This document shows positions 51,181 through 60,001 of a DNA stretch of 64,000 nucleotides, piece by piece. The DNA is from Candidatus Pacearchaeota archaeon (lineage in GTDB: Archaea; Nanobdellota; Nanobdellia; UBA10117; JAFCGA01). Under the pieces are notes generated by a model. It had not been told where the DNA came from. It saw only the letters and a program-made list of their open reading frames with translations, and did not search any database. Position numbers and translations under genes: made by a program. The DNA is taken from contig JAFCGA010000002.1 of NCBI GenBank assembly GCA_017608345.1, forward strand, positions 1 through 64,000, given 5' to 3'. Position 1 is the first letter of the stretch, and each line of letters begins with the position of its first letter.

Positions 51181-52449
51181 ATGCCTTGGGCAACAGAAAT
51201 ACTTGATGCAGTTTATAACCGTCACATTGGGCTTAATGAGCTTGAATATGAGATCGTTAAAAGCCCTAGCTATCAGCGACTCAATCGCGTACGCCAACTC
51301 GGACTTACAACTATTCTAGTCTATCCTAATGCAGATCATACGCGATTTGCACACCCGCTTGGCGTTATGCATTTAGTTGGCGGCGTAACTGGTAGCAAAT
51401 ATTTGAATCTTTCGTCAGAGACTAGACAGTTCTTGAGAATTGCTGCTGAAGATCATGATCTCGGTCATGGACCATTTTCGCATCAGAGCGAGGCAGTATT
51501 TGCAGCTGTATCTGGGAAAGACCATGAAGAAATACTTCCGGATATCCTTAAGGAAGAGCAGGCAGATTTGCTAGCGGATCATGGGATTGATTATAAGAAG
51601 GTCGCAGCAGTTGCACGGGGGGAACTAATGGATTATTCTGAGCTAATTCGCGGTCATTTTGATTTGGATTATTTAGATTGCTTAAAACGGGATCAGTATT
51701 TTACTGGCGCGAGATACGGAGTCCATAATTTTTCATATTTAGTATCTGTAATTCAGTTCTATGAAGATGATGCAGGTATCCAAAGACTTGCAATTAAGGA
51801 AAAAGGCAGAGTCGCATTAGAACATTTCTTTGAGGCGAAGTCGCATATGTTTGAAACAGTCTACTTTCATCATACAAATCGGATCGCTGATAAAATGCTT
51901 ACTCGTGCGTTAGAAGAGTTAGTTTTATCCAAGTATGACCCGAAATCTTATGTTGCAACGGCGCGCAGATTTGACGACGCGCAGATGCAGGTTGCTCTCG
52001 AGAATGAAGGCGGACTAACGTCTGAGTTAATGCGCGGAATATTAGATAGAAAGCTGTTGAAACAGGCTAAGGGATTATACCTATCTAAGCCACAAGTGGA
52101 TGCGTTAGACTCGGAATTATTTTCTAGCTTGGAGCGAATAAGAGAAGCGAACAAAATCCGTGAAGTTGAAACTCGACTAGCAGATAAATTTGGAATTGAT
52201 GAGGGATATATTCTTCTCGATATACCTTCGCCGCCGGAGAGAGATATTTCTGATGAATCTGTAACGTCTGATGAGCTATGTTTTGTTATGGATGATGGAT
52301 CACGTAAGCCAATTACAGAAGTTTCATCTGTGTTGAAGTTCTTAAAAGAAAATACTTGGTCTAATTGGAGATTTGGTGTTTATGTTCCTGAAACACACAG
52401 AAATAATATTGCTGTAGATTCAGTTGTTAGAATATTAAGCGGTTACTAA
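51181..52449 (+). CDS. HD-superfamily phosphohydrolase (COG1078, dNTPase-like)
   Basis: 422 residues. RLNRVRQLGLTTILVYPNADHTRFAHPLGVMHL holds the first metal His, and AAEDHDLGHGPFSHQSE the HD pair and following His, as in SAMHD1-like enzymes. HFDLDYLDCLKRDQYFTG is the last conserved block. It probably hydrolyses deoxynucleoside triphosphates. It starts 24 bases after dph6. Confidence 0.9.
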   Translation: MPWATEILDAVYNRHIGLNELEYEIVKSPSYQRLNRVRQLGLTTILVYPNADHTRFAHPLGVMHLVGGVTGSKYLNLSSETRQFLRIAAEDHDLGHGPFSHQSEAVFAAVSGKDHEEILPDILKEEQADLLADHGIDYKKVAAVARGELMDYSELIRGHFDLDYLDCLKRDQYFTGARYGVHNFSYLVSVIQFYEDDAGIQRLAIKEKGRVALEHFFEAKSHMFETVYFHHTNRIADKMLTRALEELVLSKYDPKSYVATARRFDDAQMQVALENEGGLTSELMRGILDRKLLKQAKGLYLSKPQVDALDSELFSSLERIREANKIREVETRLADKFGIDEGYILLDIPSPPERDISDESVTSDELCFVMDDGSRKPITEVSSVLKFLKENTWSNWRFGVYVPETHRNNIAVDSVVRILSGY

Positions 52450-52465
52450 TTAGCCTTTTAGAAAA

Positions 52466-52542
52466 CCAGAGAGAAATCTTCGATTTCTCTTGGCCAAGCG
52501 GAATGTTATTCCGCTCTGGAGGCTAGCGAAAAGAAGATAACT
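52466..52542. repeat. Paired CCA...TGG palindromes between convergent genes
   Basis: CCAGAGAGAAATCttcGATTTCTCTTGG (52466-52493) and CCAAGCGGAATgttATTCCGCTCTGG (52494-52519) are the same pair as at 42875-42927 in reverse orientation; the 28-base GATTTCTC hairpin is identical. The adjoining gcgaaaagaagataact (52526-52542) is nearly identical to sequence inside the D-loop intron of the tRNA at 62250. It may also end the two convergent transcripts. Confidence 0.75.
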
Positions 52543-52894
52543 ATAATGCCTGGAGTTCTTTAGTTATTTTGTCTATTTTTTCTTCTTTATCTGGACCGAT
52601 TCCCAAACAAGTCATTGTGCCGGGTTTGAGTTCTGTGTGACCAGCGTCGGTGATTAAAGCGGATATTAAGTTAGCTTGCTTAGCTTTTTTATCAAAGTCT
52701 AAAAGCTCTTTTTTGTCAGCAACTCTGAGAACAACTTTCTTAGCGCCTTCTCGTCTCCAAGATTGTAGGAGCTTCTTATCTTTCTTTAGAACTTTGAGAG
52801 CTGATTCTAGTGAAGCGTGACTGCATTGCGCTGCAGTCTTACCTTTAGACATTTTAATATCTGCGCGGATGAGAATTACTTGTTTGAAGTCCAT
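52541..52894 (-). CDS. pth2: Peptidyl-tRNA hydrolase, archaeal type (Pth2)
   Basis: 117 residues from MDFKQVILIRADIKMSKGKTAAQCSHAS, the typical Pth2 start; GAKKVVLRVADKKELL, AGHTELKPGTMTCLGIGPDKEEKIDKIT complete the family signature. It frees tRNA from stalled peptidyl-tRNA. The ATG at 52894 is favoured over 52900 by the TATA-like cattaaatactt about 26 bases upstream. Confidence 0.95.
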   Translation of the reverse strand: MDFKQVILIRADIKMSKGKTAAQCSHASLESALKVLKKDKKLLQSWRREGAKKVVLRVADKKELLDFDKKAKQANLISALITDAGHTELKPGTMTCLGIGPDKEEKIDKITKELQAL

Positions 52895-52925
52895 AATCAA
52901 TAGAAGGGAGAGAAGTATTTAATGC

Positions 52926-53489
52926 TTACTCTAAATTGAAATAAGGATAAAGTGGATGGAATTTTCGTGCTTCTGGAGGAATATCATTAATTTCGTGAGG
53001 TAGAACAATCCATCTATCCGCGTCCACGTCTTCCAGGTGATAATCTGGTCTCAGATCAGGGAATTTATTATTACCTGGCTTAAAATAGAGAACAGCGGAT
53101 CGTATCTCTGTAGCGCCCAACGATGCCAATTTAGATATTATTGTAATTAGCGTATTGCCTGTGTCCCAGAGATCTTCGCCAATTAATATTTTCTTTCCAG
53201 CAACATCAAGTCGGTCTAATCCATGCAATTCTGCTTCGCCAGTAGCTTGCTGACCATCATAACCAATCGAATAAATAAAGTCAAAAGGGATCTTTGAACC
53301 ATATAATCGAAATACTTCGGGCAGAACTAATCCTGGAACTGCGCCGCCGCGCATAACTCCAATAATCCCTTCTGGTTGAAAATCAGACGCGATAACTTTC
53401 CTAGCTAGCAGTATAGAATCTGTATAAATTTTATTCGGAGTAATAAATAAATATTTTTGATTATTAATTGTTATATAATCTAGTCCCAT
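52926..53489 (-). CDS. Phosphoribosyltransferase (hypoxanthine/xanthine-type)
   Basis: 187 residues. EGIIGVMRGGAVPGLVL near residue 40 and the PRPP-binding loop KILIGEDLWDTGNTLITI near residue 96 (ED-D-GT motif). It probably salvages a purine base. Archaeal homologues are often annotated as xanthine or hypoxanthine phosphoribosyltransferases. It is separated by 38 bases from cbf5. Confidence 0.88.
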   Translation of the reverse strand: MGLDYITINNQKYLFITPNKIYTDSILLARKVIASDFQPEGIIGVMRGGAVPGLVLPEVFRLYGSKIPFDFIYSIGYDGQQATGEAELHGLDRLDVAGKKILIGEDLWDTGNTLITIISKLASLGATEIRSAVLYFKPGNNKFPDLRPDYHLEDVDADRWIVLPHEINDIPPEARKFHPLYPYFNLE

Positions 53490-53527
53490 TTAATGGAATG
53501 GTTGAGGAAATATTAATACTTTTGTAT

Positions 53528-54490
53528 CTATATCAGAACAATATCCGTCTTAATAGCTAATCCGCGTTTAGCCTTCATTATTTGATGAAAAGTCATAGCA
53601 CCTTTTCCAACTGCGCAGAGCTTATTCTTCTGATCAAATATTGCTACCCACACACCTTTTCTAATTCCTGAAGTTAATCTAATTATTCCCGGAACAAATA
53701 TTGGCGAGCCGTGCTTTAATCGCGGAAGCACATTATCATCTATCCAGATCTTTTCTAAATACTGGACAGAATCTTCAATTGGTCTTATGATCTTGCGAAT
53801 GTGCTTTTCATCTCGGGTTTTCATAAACTCCCGATAGCTTTTTCTAAGATCTTCCAAAGAAATAACTTCTTTTTCAGTAAAGGATCCGCTCGCTATTCTG
53901 CGGAGCCGCCACATGCTAGCTCCTACTCCGAGATGCTCACCAATATCATGGCAGAGCTTTCGAATATACGTTCCATGCTGGCATTTTACTCTAAAGTATA
54001 TCTTGTTGTTAGTTTCTGCACTTTCCGGAACCATTGCTAAAAGGTCCTTGCTAGCTTCTTTTTTCTCAAGTATTGTTAGGAAATGTACGCGACGCTTCCG
54101 CAATACTCTTTTCACCGCAGAGATCTTCGGCGGCATCTGCTCAATCACACCCGTGAACTTCTTGAAAGCTTTCTTCAAATCCTCGTCCGAGACCTCGCTA
54201 TGGATTTTCATAATCCCTTCGTAAGTTTTGTCTGCTTCAGAAAGAACGCCCGTTAGCTTAGTTGCTTTATTTAGAACGAGAGTTAGCACTCCAGTTACTA
54301 ACGGATCTAAGGTTCCAATATGGCCAGCATGAGCTACTTCTAAGGCTCGCTTAACTCGCTGAATAACATATTTGCACTTGGGTCCCATCGGCTTATCTAA
54401 AACAATAACTCCCTGTGCGAAGAGCTCATCGAGATCTCTCTTGTAAGGTGTTTTATTTATTTTGAGATTATTGCGAGTTAGGACTTTCAT
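53528..54490 (-). CDS. cbf5: tRNA/rRNA pseudouridine synthase Cbf5 (TruB family)
   Basis: 320 residues from the ATG at 54490; the ORF track start adds 27 unsupported residues. GVIVLDKPMGPKCKYVIQRVKRALEVAHAGHIGTLDPLVTGVLTL includes the catalytic Asp of GTLDP. A C-terminal PUA domain follows (DNVLPRLKHGSPIFVPGIIRLTSGIRKGVWVAIFDQKNKLCAVG). It works with H/ACA guide RNPs and on tRNA U55. A TATA-like ctcttaatagt lies 28 bases before 54490. Confidence 0.95.
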   Translation of the reverse strand: MKVLTRNNLKINKTPYKRDLDELFAQGVIVLDKPMGPKCKYVIQRVKRALEVAHAGHIGTLDPLVTGVLTLVLNKATKLTGVLSEADKTYEGIMKIHSEVSDEDLKKAFKKFTGVIEQMPPKISAVKRVLRKRRVHFLTILEKKEASKDLLAMVPESAETNNKIYFRVKCQHGTYIRKLCHDIGEHLGVGASMWRLRRIASGSFTEKEVISLEDLRKSYREFMKTRDEKHIRKIIRPIEDSVQYLEKIWIDDNVLPRLKHGSPIFVPGIIRLTSGIRKGVWVAIFDQKNKLCAVGKGAMTFHQIMKAKRGLAIKTDIVLI

Positions 54491-54563
54491 AAAAGAATAA
54501 CTTAGAGAAACTATTAAGAGCTTACTATTCTGCGAATTAGTGCTAGCAGCACCTCGAGCAGTC

Positions 54564-55082
54564 TTACTCAAGGTGTGCTAGTAGCGTGTCTACTCTTTCT
54601 TTTGGTGTTCCAGTAGGGATCCTGATCGGTTCGTGTCCGAGGGTTTTATAGACTTGTTCCAGCTTTCTTTCTAGTTCTAGTGCTTCGGTTTGGTCTTCGT
54701 GTCTCATCTCGTTTGTTTCTGTGCTTCCCATGTTTTCTATCAGGAAGACCTTTGTTATTCCTTCGAGTCCAGTAGCTGCCGTTATCCGCTCGTAGATCGG
54801 GGTTCTTAGCGGTGCGTATGCTAATCCGTCCGGTACGTCTCGGTCGAGGAAGACTCTCTCTGCATTCGGGTGCACTCTTGCGTTTCTTTGCAGTTGGATT
54901 CGCAGGATCTCGTCCTGGAAGTCAGGTTCCATCCAGGGCTCTTTTGTTCCGTTAGCTTGCTTTAGCTCGATATAGTCTTGCGCAACTTCTTTTACTATGT
55001 GCTCGCCGTGCCAGATTTCCAGAGCTTTTAGGACTGTGCTCTTCCCGCATCCGGGTCCGCCAGTGATTGCGTATCGTTCCAT
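54564..55082 (-). CDS. AAA_28-type P-loop NTPase/kinase
   Basis: 172 residues. Walker A GGPGCGKST (8-16), VFLDRDVPDGLAYAPL with the second acidic motif, and a late HEPIRIPTGTPKERVDTLL. Similar to small ATPases that may be kinases (NadR/AAA_28-like). Its GC content is clearly higher than the neighbours, and it has a full AGGAGGT Shine-Dalgarno eight or nine bases before the ATG, unlike most genes here. Both facts suggest recent acquisition. Confidence 0.85.
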   Translation of the reverse strand: MERYAITGGPGCGKSTVLKALEIWHGEHIVKEVAQDYIELKQANGTKEPWMEPDFQDEILRIQLQRNARVHPNAERVFLDRDVPDGLAYAPLRTPIYERITAATGLEGITKVFLIENMGSTETNEMRHEDQTEALELERKLEQVYKTLGHEPIRIPTGTPKERVDTLLAHLE

Positions 55083-55155
55083 TACTTTTTACCTCCTATC
55101 CTAGTCTAGCTTTCTGCTAGCTACTTTTAGCTCAAAACGCGGATCTAAGAAGGTT

Positions 55156-55177
55156 TGTTGTAAATTTATTGACAACA
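55156..55177. promoter_or_regulatory. Inverted repeat upstream of the TrmB-like gene
   Basis: TGTTG and CAACA flank a 12-base AT-rich centre, directly before the TATA-like atttataaatg at 55177-55187, which is 26 bases from the ATG at 55207. Placement suits an operator for autoregulation, but the arms are only five bases. Confidence 0.3.
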
Positions 55178-55206
55178 TTTATAAATGACTGTTGATTAGC
55201 AATCTT

Positions 55207-55920
55207 ATGACAAGTATTGAAAAAACACTACACTGGATCGGGCTTAGCAAGAATGAATCAAAATTATATTTGGTTATGCTTAGAGAGGGCTCTGCTAAAG
55301 CAGGAAGGATTGCTAAGCTAGCGCAACTAAATAGAACTTCAACTTACGAAGCCCTGCGTAGTTTATTAGATAAGGGCTTAGCGGGTTATGTGGTAAAAGA
55401 AAACCATAAATGGTTCAACGCTGTGAATCCTAAACGGTTAGTAGAATATGTTGATGAAAAGAAAAAGGAAGCAAAGAAAATCTTGCCCGAGCTTGAAGAA
55501 AGATATTCTATACCTAAAGAAAAGAATGACGTAACTCTATATTATGGTAAAAAGGGCGTAAAGTCTGTATTAATGGATATCATACGAGATAAAAAACCAA
55601 ATAGTGTCCTGGACTCGGAAGTCAAGCTTGCTGAGAGATTGCCTTATTTTCAACCACAGTTTAAACGCGGAATTGAAAAAGCAAAGATTCCAATTCGTCA
55701 TATTACGCGCAGAGGAGTTACTGTAAGCCCGACAAGGACAACCACCGTTCGTTACTTGAATTTTAAAACTAAATCACCTGTTGCTACTAATATCTATGGT
55801 GATAAGATAGCCATCATTATCTGGAGCGAGACTCCAGAAGCAGTCATAATTAAAAATAAACTAGCTGCTGAAGCCTATCGAGAGTACTTTGAGAAGTTAT
55901 GGAAGCTATCTAAACCGTAA
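55207..55920 (+). CDS. TrmB-family transcriptional regulator
   Basis: 237 residues from MTSIEKTLHWIGLSKNESKLYLVMLREGSAKAGRIAKLAQLNRTSTYEALRSLLDKGLAGYVVKENHKWFNAVNPKRLVEYV, a TrmB-type winged helix. The C-terminal part (VTLYYGKKGVKSVLMDIIRDKKPNSVLDSE) looks like the phospholipase-D-like sensor region. The ORF track start at TTG 55192 is too near the TATA box. It ends against the convergent aspS. Confidence 0.88.
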   Translation: MTSIEKTLHWIGLSKNESKLYLVMLREGSAKAGRIAKLAQLNRTSTYEALRSLLDKGLAGYVVKENHKWFNAVNPKRLVEYVDEKKKEAKKILPELEERYSIPKEKNDVTLYYGKKGVKSVLMDIIRDKKPNSVLDSEVKLAERLPYFQPQFKRGIEKAKIPIRHITRRGVTVSPTRTTTVRYLNFKTKSPVATNIYGDKIAIIIWSETPEAVIIKNKLAAEAYREYFEKLWKLSKP

Positions 55921-57636
55921 TTATTTTGGTAATTTAGCTATACCTAGCTCCCAAAGTGCATCTTTAGAAACTTCATCTGGAGATGCCATCATTGGATCTT
56001 CAGCAGCCTTGTTTTTTGGAAATGCCATGACTTCTCGGATTGAGTCTTCTCCAGCTAGCAAAGCTACAAATCTATCTAGTCCAAGAGCAATTCCTCCATG
56101 CGGCGGAGCACCATATTTGAATGCATTTAGCAAGAATCCGAACTTTCTCTCAGCATCTTTTTTGCTAATTTTCAGAGCGTCAAATACTTTAGACTGCAGC
56201 TCTGCATTATGAATTCTTATTGAGCCGCCACCTAGCTCAGTTCCGTTCAGAACGAGATCATACGCGCGAGAAAGTACTTTTTCGGGCATAGTTTTCATAT
56301 ATTTAACATGCTCAGGATTTGGCTGCGTAAACGGATGATGCGAAGCTACCCATCTCTTTTCCTCCTCTTTCCATTCAAACATTGGAAATTCTGTAACCCA
56401 TAGCAATTTCCAGACGCCTGGTTTGATTAATTTCAGCTGTTTAGCAAGAGTTATTCTTACTTGCCCTAATGGAGTGCTTCCGCGAGAATATTCCTCTTCA
56501 GATGCAAGCAGAATTAGATCTTTTTCTTTCGCCTTTAATGATTTTCTTAGCTTCGAAATACTTGCTGAAGAAACTTTAATTTCAGAAGGCTTTCCCAGTC
56601 GTTTGTATACTTGTAATTTACTTCCTTTTAGGACATACAATCCTTTTGCCTTGTAAGTCTGAGCTGTTGCAGCTAGCTCATGCAAATCCGCTTCAGATAG
56701 CTGTTTATCTACCACAATTGCTTTTACTCTTTTTTCTTTAATTGCAGGCTCAATTGCTGAAGCAGGCTGTAATTCATAGCCGAACCTTATGTCGGGTTTA
56801 TCTGAGCCAAAGCGGCGCATAGCTTCTTCATATTTCATTTGAGGAAGCGGTGTTTTGATTTTAACATCCATTGCTTCTTTGAAAACATTTGCCACGGATT
56901 CTTCAGTACATTTATAGACCATTTCTTCATCTGCAAACGATAGCTCAACGTCTAATTGAGTAAATTCTATCTGTCTGTCTGAGCGCATATCTTCATCTCT
57001 AAAACAACGAGCTATCTGAAAGTACTTTTCCATTCCTGCAACCATTAATAGCTGCTTAAAAATCTGCGGAGATTGCGGCAACGCATAGAATTTTCCCTTT
57101 TGAACTCTGCTAGGAATCAAAAAATCCCTAGCTCCTTCTGGTGTGCTTTTAGCAATGCATGGCGTTTCAATTTCTAAAAAGCCTTGCTTATCAAAGTAAT
57201 CTCGGATAGCCTTGATTATTTTATGTCGCAAGATCATATTATTCTTCATTCGCAGCTTTCTGAGATCTAAAAAGCGGTATTTGAGTCTTGTTTCTTCTTC
57301 AGCAGCGCCTTCTGCTAGTTCCATTGGCAGCGGATTCGCTTTATTTAGAACCTCTAACTTAGTGATTTTGATTTCTTTCTTGAATGCTCTTGATTTACTA
57401 TCCTTAACTTCGCCTTCAATAGCTAAAACAGATTCTCTGCTAATTGATTTTATCTTTTTAAGATCTTTGAATTCTTTTGTAGCAACTAACTGCGCTAGTC
57501 CTTCACGATCTCTTAGAATTATGAAAGCTAGCTTGCCTAGGAACTTGACGTCTTGCGCCCATCCTGCTAGGACGACTGTTTTTCCGCTCTTTAATTCTTG
57601 AGTGCTTATTCTTTTATTTAAGTTAATTGCCATCAT
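55921..57636 (-). CDS. aspS: Aspartyl-tRNA synthetase, bacterial type
   Basis: About 571 residues. The N-terminal OB anticodon domain (TVVLAGWAQDVKFLGKLAFIILRDREGLAQLV) is followed by class II motif 2 (CFRDEDMRSDRQIEFTQLDVEL). A large GAD-like insertion lies near 290-400, and motif 3 is GGIALGLDRFVALLAG. Length and insertion are those of bacterial AspRS; archaeal AspRS has about 430 residues without it. Many bacterial-type enzymes also charge tRNA-Asn. The first of two adjacent ATGs is used. Confidence 0.93.
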   Translation of the reverse strand: MMAINLNKRISTQELKSGKTVVLAGWAQDVKFLGKLAFIILRDREGLAQLVATKEFKDLKKIKSISRESVLAIEGEVKDSKSRAFKKEIKITKLEVLNKANPLPMELAEGAAEEETRLKYRFLDLRKLRMKNNMILRHKIIKAIRDYFDKQGFLEIETPCIAKSTPEGARDFLIPSRVQKGKFYALPQSPQIFKQLLMVAGMEKYFQIARCFRDEDMRSDRQIEFTQLDVELSFADEEMVYKCTEESVANVFKEAMDVKIKTPLPQMKYEEAMRRFGSDKPDIRFGYELQPASAIEPAIKEKRVKAIVVDKQLSEADLHELAATAQTYKAKGLYVLKGSKLQVYKRLGKPSEIKVSSASISKLRKSLKAKEKDLILLASEEEYSRGSTPLGQVRITLAKQLKLIKPGVWKLLWVTEFPMFEWKEEEKRWVASHHPFTQPNPEHVKYMKTMPEKVLSRAYDLVLNGTELGGGSIRIHNAELQSKVFDALKISKKDAERKFGFLLNAFKYGAPPHGGIALGLDRFVALLAGEDSIREVMAFPKNKAAEDPMMASPDEVSKDALWELGIAKLPK

Positions 57637-57649
57637 TTTCACCTTAGTA

Positions 57650-58075
57650 TTACTCCTTTATTATATTTGCTATCATTGGTTTTATTAATTCGATTAGCTC
57701 CTTACGATTTAATTCTAATCCTGCACGATGATCTCCTGAGCTAATATTAACTTTGAATTTTTCTTGCAGCTTTTTATCAAAAATAGTTAGCGGCTGCTGC
57801 TTAAGACTAATGGGCGCTATCGCTCCCTTTCGATACCCTAAAACTTCCTCAATCTGTTCTGGAGATGCGAAGCTAAGTCTTTTGCATTCAGCAACCCCTT
57901 GAACTTTTTTCAAATCTAGCTGCTGATCTCCGGGCAAACAAGCAAGAATATAAACTCCTTTTTTATCCCGGAGGAGCATACATTTAATCATCTCGCTAAT
58001 TGGAACTTTGCGTTCATTAGCAGCTTCCTCACATGTAAAAACTTGCTTAGAATGCGGTAAAAGTCTATACTTAAT
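57650..58075 (-). CDS. YbaK/ProX-type aminoacyl-tRNA deacylase domain protein, apparent ATT start
   Basis: The ORF track begins at Met 57991 (MIKCMLL). The frame continues upstream through KYRLLPHSKQVFTCEEAANERKVPISEMIKCMLLRDKKG, the conserved YbaK N-terminus. The frame has no ATG, GTG or TTG back to the TAG stop. ATT at 58075 gives 141 residues and lies about 37 bases after a TATA-like tcttaaaa. The C-terminus SSGDHRAGLELNRKELIELI is typical. It would hydrolyse mischarged tRNA. It lies 14 bases upstream of aspS. Confidence 0.75.
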   Translation of the reverse strand: MKYRLLPHSKQVFTCEEAANERKVPISEMIKCMLLRDKKGVYILACLPGDQQLDLKKVQGVAECKRLSFASPEQIEEVLGYRKGAIAPISLKQQPLTIFDKKLQEKFKVNISSGDHRAGLELNRKELIELIKPMIANIIKE

Positions 58076-58221
58076 TTTCTTAGTATCTAAAAATTTAGTT
58101 AAAGAAGTTTTAAGAGGATTAGCTAGACAAGAATTCCTACACTGCTCAGTTTGAGTAGAGATCTATTCTAACCACCGAATAAAGTGTTAAAACGAATGCT
58201 TATAAGATTTATGGTTTATTA

Positions 58222-58701
58222 ATGTGCATGGAAATCAGTGACATATTCTCAATATCCTATTCTTCTCCACCCGTCGTTATGGGTTTTCATACGGGTTCCG
58301 AACTGTTTATAGACGAAAAACGTAGAATGATTACTGGAAAGTCAGAGGAGTATAATCTCCCTGAGAACTTCGCTGAGGTGTTTATCGATAAGCGTGCTAG
58401 TACAGATAGTCGGGTTGTGTATAAACTTCTAGACGCTCCAAGTGCTAAGCTAACAGAAGCAATCCAGCAATTAGCAAATAAGCAAAATATGACTGCGAGC
58501 GAAATAAGCGGTCTGGGAGCTAAAATCGAAGAGTGGGAAGCTGGCGGATCAGCACGAGTAAAAATACCGCGTAAAGAGGATGAGCTAATACGAATTTTCA
58601 TAGAGAATCCCCGAACGTATACTCATTCTAAGGAATCTAATTATCCGGTTGTCTATCTCGGCACCAAGAGAGTAATTGCTTGCGCGCCGAAAATAGATTA
58701 A
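58222..58701 (+). CDS. Hypothetical protein
   Basis: 159 residues (or 157 from the ATG at 58228, which a TATA-like cttataagattt favours). Not recognised. The protein is soluble; RIFIENPRTYTHSKESNYPVVYLGTKRVIACAPKID forms a beta-rich end, and the middle is a helical EAIQQLANKQNMTASEISGLGAKIEEW. It is divergent from the ybaK-like gene. Confidence 0.55.
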   Translation: MCMEISDIFSISYSSPPVVMGFHTGSELFIDEKRRMITGKSEEYNLPENFAEVFIDKRASTDSRVVYKLLDAPSAKLTEAIQQLANKQNMTASEISGLGAKIEEWEAGGSARVKIPRKEDELIRIFIENPRTYTHSKESNYPVVYLGTKRVIACAPKID

Positions 58702-58734
58702 TCTTATTTTTTGCCCAAATTCTAAAATAAAAAA

Positions 58735-59319
58735 TTAGTAATCAACTTCATTAGTGCGCGGATTATAGTAGAACCCAGCATTACTGCTCGCATATTTCTT
58801 CATCTGGCGACCTTCAGTATCATAGTAATAATCATAATTCACATCAATCCATTTCCATCCGGGCCAATACGAGTTAGAGATTTCATGGTCCCATGCGATT
58901 AATATTGCTATATTGCCATCTTTTTTAGCATACTTGTTTAAGTCTCTAAATGCTTCGGGCGTATTGTCGTAAATCTTATTGTTTAGCCAGTCAGTTAGAT
59001 CTATCCACGCGCTAACTTGTTCATTAACTTTCGCTTCGGGCAGATAATCGCGGATATATTCCGCTACGCCCGCAGTTGTTTTCGAAGCCCATGGAACATT
59101 AGTGATCTCGGTCTCTCCATGACTTAGATACACCCACATGCATTTATCATATGTTCTTTCATTAACGGTGCAAGATACAACACTTCCGGAATAAGTTACT
59201 CCTCCGCTAACTGAATTCTTCGGGGTCGCAAGGGGTATTATTACCATTACTGCTATGACAATACCCATTACTACAAAGAAGATTGTTTTACTGGTTGCTA
59301 ATTTTTTAGCTCCCGCCAT
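58735..59319 (-). CDS. Hypothetical exported or membrane-anchored protein
   Basis: 194 residues. A single hydrophobic segment IFFVVMGIVIAVMVIIPLA (about 13-31) anchors it with a short positive N-terminus inside. The exterior domain is rich in W, Y, N and D (WPGWKWIDVNYDYYYDTEG), and has two Cys (VSCTVNERTYDKCMW) that may pair. Not recognised; a calcium-binding or transglutaminase-like fold cannot be excluded. Confidence 0.6.
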   Translation of the reverse strand: MAGAKKLATSKTIFFVVMGIVIAVMVIIPLATPKNSVSGGVTYSGSVVSCTVNERTYDKCMWVYLSHGETEITNVPWASKTTAGVAEYIRDYLPEAKVNEQVSAWIDLTDWLNNKIYDNTPEAFRDLNKYAKKDGNIAILIAWDHEISNSYWPGWKWIDVNYDYYYDTEGRQMKKYASSNAGFYYNPRTNEVDY

Positions 59320-59353
59320 ACTTTAATTAATCTATTCCAGAATATAAACTTTA

Positions 59354-60001
59354 CTAGAAGTCACCTAAACTGACTTGCTCTTTCTTAGATTTCAGATTTT
59401 TAAATGTCGACCAGCTTTTCCTCAGAAACTTCTCATGCTCTGACTTGTAATGATTATCTAAAAACGACCGACAGATCGGATCAGATTGATAGCCAGAGCC
59501 AATTGGATATCCGATTTCTTTCTCAATCTCGCGAACAAGTCTATCTCGAGTGACTTTTGCTAAAATTGATGCAGCAGAGCAAACTGGATAATTGACATCA
59601 GCTTTATGTTCCGCAAGCACCTCTGTTCCGTTAGTAAGTCCGGAAATCACATCTCCGAATCTACTTGCTATTGGATCTGGTGAATCAATGATAACTTTGT
59701 CTGGCGATAATGCAGAAATAATTTCAGCAGCTTTGATAGCTTCTAATTGATTTAAATTTGTTCCAACTGCTTTCCGAGAATCAATTTCTTGCGGTTCAGT
59801 AATGTTTATTTCATGCGCATCTACAAGCGAAATGATTTGTTCAAATAGCTCCTCTCGCTTTTTAGGAGTCAGTAATTTAGAATCTTTAACCCCGAGGTTC
59901 TTTAATTTCTCGAGCTTATCTTCTGAGATAGCTACGCCTGCCATTACCATTGGGCCTATGACTGGTCCGCGCCCAGCTTCATCTATTCCGCAAATTATAA
60001 T
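59354..60001 (-). CDS. rnhB: Ribonuclease HII, apparent ATT start
   Basis: The ORF track begins at an internal Met (59950), after the active-site block. Upstream in frame is IIICGIDEAGRGPVIGPMVMAGVA, the conserved RNase HII start with catalytic Asp and Glu. Only TTA, AGC, ATT, ATA and ATT lie between a TGA and this block. The ATT at 60001 is preceded at five bases by GAGGTGAT, a perfect Shine-Dalgarno. From there the protein has 215 residues, as usual. It cuts RNA in RNA-DNA hybrids. It overlaps the upstream nucleotidyltransferase end. Confidence 0.93.
   Translation of the reverse strand: MIICGIDEAGRGPVIGPMVMAGVAISEDKLEKLKNLGVKDSKLLTPKKREELFEQIISLVDAHEINITEPQEIDSRKAVGTNLNQLEAIKAAEIISALSPDKVIIDSPDPIASRFGDVISGLTNGTEVLAEHKADVNYPVCSAASILAKVTRDRLVREIEKEIGYPIGSGYQSDPICRSFLDNHYKSEHEKFLRKSWSTFKNLKSKKEQVSLGDF

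Noticed and set aside
53801-54224. Plus-strand ORFs inside cbf5
   Set aside because: Shadows of the well-supported minus-strand pseudouridine synthase.
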